Assembly: GCA_002633005.1 (NCBI GenBank)
Contig: NMRA01000475.1
Span: 1 to 62,000 of the forward strand
Reading direction: 5' to 3'
Length of the DNA stretch: 62,000 nt
Source: Phoronis australis
Taxonomy: Eukaryota; Phoronida; Phoronidae
Shown here in pieces: positions 49,801 to 58,800 of the stretch. The notes under the pieces are model-generated. The model was given only the letters and a program-made list of their open reading frames with translations, was not told where the DNA came from and did not search any database. The position numbers were made by a program, and so were the translations under genes. The number at the start of each line of letters is the position of its first letter. The stretch's first letter is position 1.

Positions 49801-52800
49801 CAAGGTTTAGTAGTAAACAGTCTCTTGAATAATGGCCACAAAATGAACAAGAAAGCCCATTAATAGAACAGTTAATGTAATAACATAAGCACTCACTCTC
49901 TGAAGCGGCGACTATGTATCTTTAGTGAGGCCTCTGGCACACGGAAGCCGAGGCCAGCGACAGGGCTGTTGATGCCAGAGTTGAGAGGGCTGACAGAGAG
50001 GGGGCTCATGATGATTGGTGACGTCTGACTGATGGGCGAGAGATCAGCGCTGGCAGTCATGTCCACGCTGCTTGCCATGGAGGCCTTAGAACTCAAGGCT
50101 GCAACAAAGGGAAATGACTTCACTGAATGGTTTTATATCAAAGGCCTGAAGATAGGTCTTGTCTGTTAGATAGTTTCATCTATTTACCATCAAAAAGAGT
50201 ATCACATATTACGTTTCTGTAACACTTCAGTGTTTTAAGCAGTATTCAAAACATCACAAACTTTGGAACATCAAATTTAAAACCTTTGCCAAGTAGTAGG
50301 GTAACAAGATCGAATGAGGAATGAATTCAAATCCCAAGACAGAGTACAGTAATTCTCGGTTTTACTACACACAGACAAATACTTAAATAAACTATCCCTC
50401 ACAATATTCAAAGGTTGACTGCCTTGGTGTTGGTAATCAAAATTTTTACCAGAGGTTTTTTTTACGACAGCCGTACTATGTTTATAATGAAGGAAATTTG
50501 ACAAAGTAAAATTGCAATTGGCTGCTGTATTGCGTGCTGGACAGAAGAAGAATTAACAAAGTTTTAATAACAGAGATGTAATGGCCACGTAGTCCCACCA
50601 AAATGCAATGATGTATGACAAGAGTATCACTATGAATAAGCGTGTTTCCTAGTCATTGTTCACACAAATTCAAAGTTCAACTATGTCAAAGACTACAATG
50701 TATTGAACAACAACTTACAAAAAGGTTGACCAAGGCACCACACCATTAACCTTCTGTTTGTTACAATCACCAAGAAAGTTAACTGTTATGCAGTACCAAA
50801 TACGCGACAACTTGCCAACAGTACCAAATAGGCGACAACTTGCCAAAGACGCCAGCAGCAGAAACGACGCTATGAAATTTCACCGTGTTAGTATTGTAGC
50901 CTTGAACCTAATCAAGCTACTTTAAAAAGCACCCAGAAATTTTTGTTAGTGAACAAAAATGGACCAATCACACGTGTAGCGGCTGATAGTATCTACTGCA
51001 ACCTCTAAAAGCGTTGAGTTGAACTGAGACCATCACCATACTGCTGCCCCAGTTAGTGCTCAGTGAGACCTCTATTGTCAAGTTAGGAAGCTCAGTTACA
51101 CTATGACCAGTTAAGTCTACAATATGTCTAATAAGCTGCTGAATCTATAGAGTTTCCAAAGTTCCTTCCACGTTCACCAAAACACAAAATGGGAACACCT
51201 CTCAGTATTTGTCCGCTTTAACACTCAGGGCCGGGGTTTACATTAGGGGATGACATTAGACTGAGCATGGTCATTCAAACACACTTTTTTGAAAACTTGA
51301 GGGAGGACATTTATTATAATCAAATATCCAACTGGAGATAAATTTATCTATTGCTGCCAGTTCACCAGCATGAGCCAATGAAACACCAGTGGAGTATAAT
51401 AAGTGAAACACCAGTGGTGTATAATAAATGAAACACCAGTGGTGTATCATAAATGAAACACCAGTGGTGTATAATAAGTGAAACACCAGTGGAGTATAAT
51501 AAGTGAAACACCAGTGGTGTATAATAAATGAAACACCAGTGGTGTATAATAAATGAAACACCAGTGGTGTATAATAAATGAAACACCAGTGGTGTATAAT
51601 AAATGAAACACCAGTGGTGTATCATAAATGAAACACCAGTGGTGTATAATAAATGAAACACCAGTGGTGTATAATAAATGAAACACCAGTGGTGTATAAT
51701 AAACAATGTACTTTTTGAATCACAAATGGCTGCATTTTGGAGGTAAAATTCTCAGTTGACCGGCATTCAATGAGAGATTTGCAATTTAGAGGAACTACTA
51801 TTACTGGCTGTATAAACTGAGATAGACCTATAATCAAATGTGGGTGTTAACCCGGTTGAAAAGGTTCAAGTGTTTGCACTTCCATGCATCAGTCAGAGAT
51901 CTCCTAGCAACAACGAGGTTAAATTGGCTTCCAGGGACCTAGAGATAGTTACCAGAGTGTTTTGTGACCTACCATCTGGTGAACTGCGGCCATTAGGAAT
52001 GGAGCAGAAAGTAACGGGAGACCTAGACAGTCTCCGATAGGATGTGAGCACAGCTCCAGTAAGTTGACCTAATTAAAACAACCAGCAAATGAGATCTGCA
52101 GCCATTTTCGAACAGGCACGCATTAAAATGAAAAGGTCAATGAAGGTCAATGAAAGTCAGCCTCAGTGGCTGCATACGTTACTCCAAGTGCATGTGGCTG
52201 TATTTGGCAAAGCAGAACTGGATATCTGAATAAACAACGTGAGCAAACAAAAATCCTCACTAAATGTGCAGACCATGAGAGAATGCAGCAAGCTTTTGAC
52301 TGTTACCTGCTGGAGTCAAACACTGTTGGCAATGTGCTTTAAACTTCAGCTCTATATATATAAATATACACATATAAATATAAAGAGCCCAAATGGAGAC
52401 TTTCAAAAATCAATGGCAGCTGTTCACGTGGGAACAGTGAACCTTGTCGCCACTTAGCTGTATCAGGATGTACTTCTTCACAGTGGGTGGCATAGGGGGA
52501 CATATTTGACTTTGTGAGAAGGCCCATTCACAGTGTGTGTGATCAGACATTGCCTCCTCGTCCTGTAGAGGCCACTGTTATCTGGTCAAACGTGATCAAT
52601 CACCACACTGCCACTTGAAAGGCTCTCTCATTCTTTCTCATATTGTTCATGACTAGACAAGTTACTATTACAAATGGAGTGGATTTGAGCAACATTTAGT
52701 TTGACGTATGGTGCCAGATATATTCAGTTAGCACACTGGTTATTTGGACCATCAACAACAGTTTTCAATAACACTCAAGCATTAAGGTCATGTCAAATTC

Positions 52801-55800
52801 AGTTCAACTCAGTAAAACTCAAACCTGTTCAATTCCTATATCGGTACAGACTAGCCTGAACAGTAGTATCCTCAGGATACCAGACAACCATACACAGAAG
52901 CAGGAACAACTGAATCATTTACATGTTCCAAATGGATAACGCATATGGACCATCACAGACATAACGACAATAGCCACTTACAGGGGTCTCGGCTTTTGAG
53001 AACTAGTTTGAGGCCCGTTATTCAGTGGAGAAAACTGGTTCTCAAAATGTAGGACCTCTGTAGGTGACTATTACCAACATTACAAGGGCAAATGATAGTG
53101 GATTGTTTGATGCCCATGAGGCAATTTATGTTTGTCGCAATGATTGTAATTCGTATGCACAATTTTTAGTTTATCACGTGCACATGATTTGATGTTCGTC
53201 CATGTGTAGTTGCCTACTACCCTTGCCCACATGATTTGATGTTCGTCCATGTGTAGTTGCCTACTACCCTTGCCCTAATGATTTGATGTTCGTCCATGTG
53301 TAGTTGCCTACTACCCTTGCCCTAATGATTTGATGTTCGTCCATGTGTAGTTGCCTACTACCCTTGCCCTAATGATTGAACAGTAAACATTGTCATGACT
53401 ACACACCATCCTGAGACAAATCACTGATTGGTTCCAGAGGTTGTTCGTCATCATCGTCCTCGTCCTCATAGAAATCTTCATCCCTCAGGTCGTCGCACTC
53501 CATGCTTTGGCCACCTATCGTCTCCCAGACTTCCGTACCATCCTCCAACATCTTCAACTTTTTCTTCTCCTCCCGCTCTTTGAGAATAACCTGTCAAGTG
53601 CAACCCACCATTAGCATGCTTGTTAGCAAGTTTGCAGCGCACACCAATACCCCATTCACAAGCAGAATAAAATGCTAGCATTTTCTCCTGGACTTCCATC
53701 TGCAGCAGACACTAGTAATGTGAACGGTGGCTAGGTGTCACTTTTATTGGTACTTTGCTGGTGGTTTGAGTTACCCAAACTTCTGGCATTTTCGCAAGGA
53801 CTAAATTTGTAGCCAGACCAGTCACTTCAAAGACACAGAGGTGCAGCGCAAGCAGGATTGTGTTTTATCATAGCATTAACCAACGGATTTGTTGCAGAGA
53901 GTGACCAGGCTACATCAATGTTTGCATAAAAACCCATTCGGGTGATAAGGAAGCGGACAGCATGTCTGTCTGGTCAAAACACTAGTGTTTTCACCACTGA
54001 AAAACAGCTAGCACCATCACCACTCACGTGAACCTAGTGACACTAGTGCCCACACATTTACGGCTTTCTAGGACTGAAGACAGGTATAACTTACATCTTT
54101 TTTGTTACAGAAACATCGACTCAAGTAACAGACGTTAAGTCAACTTACGACAAAGAAAGGGTAAAAGACCTTTTCCCCCACTTAGGCTTCCATGACACGG
54201 ATCATGGCGCCGTTACAAAAATTCTTGGCATGTTTCAATAGCGTGTGACATGTTTCAATAGCGTGACATGTTTCAATAGCTTGTGACAAATCTCACCTTT
54301 TTGAGCGAGCTTGGTTTCTTCACTTTAGGCACCTCTCTTTCTTTTCCCCTTTTCACTGCTGGTGCTGATGAGTCGAGAGGATTCAAGGCCAGGGCATTAA
54401 AAGGCTCATGCTGGAAGGAATGCAACTGGTCAACTACAGTACAGTCTCACCAATGTTAGACAAAATGTTACAGTTCCCTGAACTATTGTTTTGTTTTCAA
54501 TTTAAACAACCTTTGAATTTTTTGATAACTCCTCATTATTAACATGGAACACTTTAAAAACATTTCTTACAAAGTTTTGTAGAACAGTGTATAAAGCATA
54601 TCCATTCTGAGATATGATGTTCCGAAGCAAGACAAATTTGGCCACTTTTCTAGGGTCCAAATAACTTTAGGGAGGCATTTGGCTTATGAATGGGGTTAAG
54701 TTTCCAAGACCTTTAAGGTAAATTGTTCTGAGTTACATAACTCTGGATGGCAGATATCCCAGTCAATGTAAAACCAAAAACCAAAGTGTAATTCCCTACA
54801 CCAACAAGGTTAAGCAACAAAAAGATGAAATACTGTCAAGAAGTGCTGATTGCTGAATGATAGATAAAGAGCAGTTACTGAAGAACAAAACTACATTGCC
54901 ATAAATCTACAAATGACAAACAAAATATATGTATTTGTCCTGCATGTGCAACTGGACAAGTATTGAGTGTCAAGAGACAGGGAATGTACATCCAATGAAC
55001 AAAACTTGTTCTCCTGGAATTTAATAAAGAGGCATGGCTTGTCCAAAGGTTCTGGGGTTACTTAATAAGGCAGGGAATGTGCTTCTAAAGAAATGATCAA
55101 TTTTATTTAAGTTTCAATGGATTGGTCACATGATGCTTAGTTTCAGGTTTAAGTCCACAGGTGGCGTGGCAATGCTTTTTCCTGTCAAGTTTTTTTCAAT
55201 GGTAGAACAGTAACAGACGAAACAAAAAACTCGCTGAACAAATGCCAAATCCAGGGTAAGAGATAATACAATAGTTTCCAGTCAAGGTCAGAGGTGTAAC
55301 TTGTTTACCTCCACCATGGGAGGCACTCCATTCTAGAGTTGACAAGTATAACAGCCACCATGTATAGCCAGTATGCTATGCCACAATAGTTCTTAGTAAC
55401 ACTATAACAAACCATACAATACACAATGTACACTATGTTACTCAATTCACATAACTGACCTAAATTAATGGTATGCACACAGGTTTCATTCAGTTAGGCA
55501 CAACAGGGGGGGTTCAACATAGAAATTGCTGGTGTAAAACAACTATTTAAAATCTTCAACATTTTTAAATGGATTTATACCCAAATAAAGATATAAGTAC
55601 ATGAACATGGCACCATTCTGAAACTTGAAGAAGATCATATTTGGACAGCAAGGATTAAATACTTTAGTCAAATAGAATTTGCCCTGCTGCAAAAAGGTAC
55701 GCTACAGTTTATTTACATGTAGCTATGGTGTGAAATAAACATTCCTCTTCAAGGAAACAACAGAGAACAACTATTAACTGTTCTTGCCTATTTACCCACA

Positions 55801-58800
55801 AGGCTGTGAGTTATTCATTCAGAAAACAGGTGTCCCTTGGTCATTTATATTTAACTGCTAGGAAGACATAACTAATTATTCCTACCCCACACTTGTAACA
55901 TCACTTGCCTGATTAGAGTGTTGTTATCAAGAGAACACAAATCATAAAACTGAGCCAGCGAACTGCACCAGTGCAGAAACTTACATTAGTCAAACATACC
56001 CATAAAGAAGATTTATTTTTTTGCAATTAAATAATTACCATCAAGGTAAACTTTTCAAATGACGTCATTGTAATCATTAATAAATATTGCATCTTTTGAC
56101 ATTCATTTATGTACATATAACAATGCAGCACATAAGAGGCCGGCGTTCCAACTCTTGAGGGAAACTTTGTGAAGGTTTTAACTTAATATTTTAATATCAT
56201 AGTTCACTAGTAAGCATCTCAAATTTTATTGTTTGCGATGGGCCACGAGGAAGAACAGAGGTATCACCGCTCTAAATTAATTTCAAATAAAACAAAAAAT
56301 AAACAAATAAAAGAACTTACACAAATATATATTATGCCACATACATAGGAATACTACTGCCATATCCTAACGAGAATCCATTTCATCTGGAAATGTCCCG
56401 AGACCGAAATCAACTTAGTTGCATTGCAGGAATACCTTGTTGCCATGTGCTTTGGCTTGCTGTTATATGACGTCAAAAATATATGTCAAGCATGAAACCC
56501 GTGCCAGTTAAGAGAAAAGATTATCTGTGAAAGTATTGAATAACGAGTAAAGTATTATTTCATAATAAATTCATCAGAATTTTCAGATTTGTGAAGTATA
56601 AGTTAAAACACTGAACCAGTCAATAATACTAAAACTTCATTGGAAACTTAGAAACAATCTATCCAGAAACATAAAATTGAAACATTAACTGGAACATTTG
56701 TGCAGCAGTGTGTCGTTTTGGCTTTGATGAATTTCTTAGATTTCTAGGTCTATTTTTGTGTCTTAGCTACTGGAATAGAAATAGTAATAGAGCTATTTCC
56801 TCCCTCATGATCACAGCACTGGAAAATAATGGTGGAAAATATGCTGATTTGCAGAACTTAAGGACTGTATAGCAAAAAGCAGATTTTACACCAGCGATGG
56901 AGAGTCGAGGAACGCTGCAAGCAGACGATAGTGTCAGCAAAAAACACATACTCGATATTAGGTTGCAATATCCTGTAAACACCTTTAAGTTAGCTCTCAG
57001 TGTAAACATACTGTATGCATCCATAACAAAACGATTTCGTTCGACTGGAATTAGATTTTTGGCTCATTTTGTTGGGGAAAGCAACTGACCTATCTACAAT
57101 GATGCAGATTGAAAGTAGTGAGGCCTAAAAATAACCACCTGATCACTGTGCATTTGTAAATCTTTTCTGTTTTTAGAGCAGTAAAACTGCTTTTTCAGGA
57201 ATGACACCTTGGATCAATGTTTTAGGTAACCCAAAATGAACGAGCCCAATCAAATTTGCTGTCTTCCACGTAAATTTACTCTACTAGGAGACTACACCAA
57301 CCCTGAAATACGGCCTCTACTGTTGTGTACGAACTGCCTCTACTTTCCCATATTTAATAGTGTATTTCAGTGTATTCCAATGGCCGTACTTACACATGTA
57401 TGGGATACAATAAAACATAAAATACAGAAGCCAACACCCTATCCCTCTATCCTAGTCAAGACATACTACCCAGTATATGTCACAAAGCCAACACCCTATC
57501 CCTCTATCCTAGCCAAGACATACTACCCAGTATATGTCACAAAGCCAACACCATATACTTCTGTCCTAGCCAAGACATACTACCCAGTATATGTCACAAA
57601 CTTCAATATATCACATCTAAGAAACCCAAACATCGTCAGCCACGCCTTAATAAAAAAAAAATAAATGTGCATCATGAAAGGTCAAATAGTTTAGCCTGAC
57701 AGGCAAACTCGGTGTCTTCACAGGAAGCAGTCTAGTGCATAAAAACAGACTGTGTGAAAATCAACAAAATAACAACAGTAACTGTATTCTAATACTAAAC
57801 ATTAATAATAATGATAATAACAACAAAGGCAATAAAAAGAAAACAGTGCATATACAGAATATCAAACTTAGCAATTTTAATGCATACCCTAGTCTGTCAA
57901 GTTAGTAACTAAACATGGGTAATTAAGGTTATGCAAGATCATAGAAAAATGTCGAAATCTGGCAAACTTCAGAACATCATATCTCAGAAATGGCCCATCA
58001 GATTCAAATGAAATTTTCAGATACTATGTTTTATGTACTATTTTCTGAAACGCTGTAAGGAAATGTTTTTAAAATTTCCACTTGTGTATAAAGGGTTATC
58101 AAAAACAAGATCCAAAGAAATTTGGTCATGTTATTTATGCTGTAGCTTTCTTTTTCGATAAATTTCACAAAGACCTGGTCACATGACCAAATTAATGGTA
58201 GACTGGAATTAAGTCAAAATCAAATTCTACAGGCTCTCTACTTTCACAAAATATATACTTTTACTGAGTTGAAATATACAGTTTTGTAAATATTTGGCTA
58301 ACCCCACTGACTAGCCCATAAGGTCCTACCATAAGGTCCTACCATAAGGTCCTACCATAAGGTCCTACCATAAGGTCCGACCATAAACATAACAGTGATT
58401 CAGTGTTATGGCACCGAAGAGACAGTAACTTGTCAAATGCCACTCACCAAACTTGACTTTCGTAATCTCTCGGATTTCTCTTGTTTTTCTTTTTTGACTT
58501 CTTGTTGCTTCTGTAAAACAAAGGACAAATGGTACTAATGATGCGCTAAAATGACCACAGAATAGAAGCAGAAAGCATCCATGTTCAACATGTGTATAGG
58601 AGCGCAGGAATGATTGAACATTTTATGGACTTCAAGACTTCATGAATGACGAGCACAAATTTCAGCTTCAGAATGAGAAGTTGCTGGCATAGTGTTCTGC
58701 ACTTGGATGCTGGAAAATTTAATGTATCTGCTTCATGAAAAACAAAATGAGATTTAAGTCAGAAATAAGGTTTTACACTTCACACAACTATTTCCAAAAG

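Noticed and set aside
51271-51837. Several overlapping minus-strand frames of HHWCFIYYTPLV-like repeats
   Set aside because: Product of the 25-bp minisatellite, whose period is not a multiple of three.
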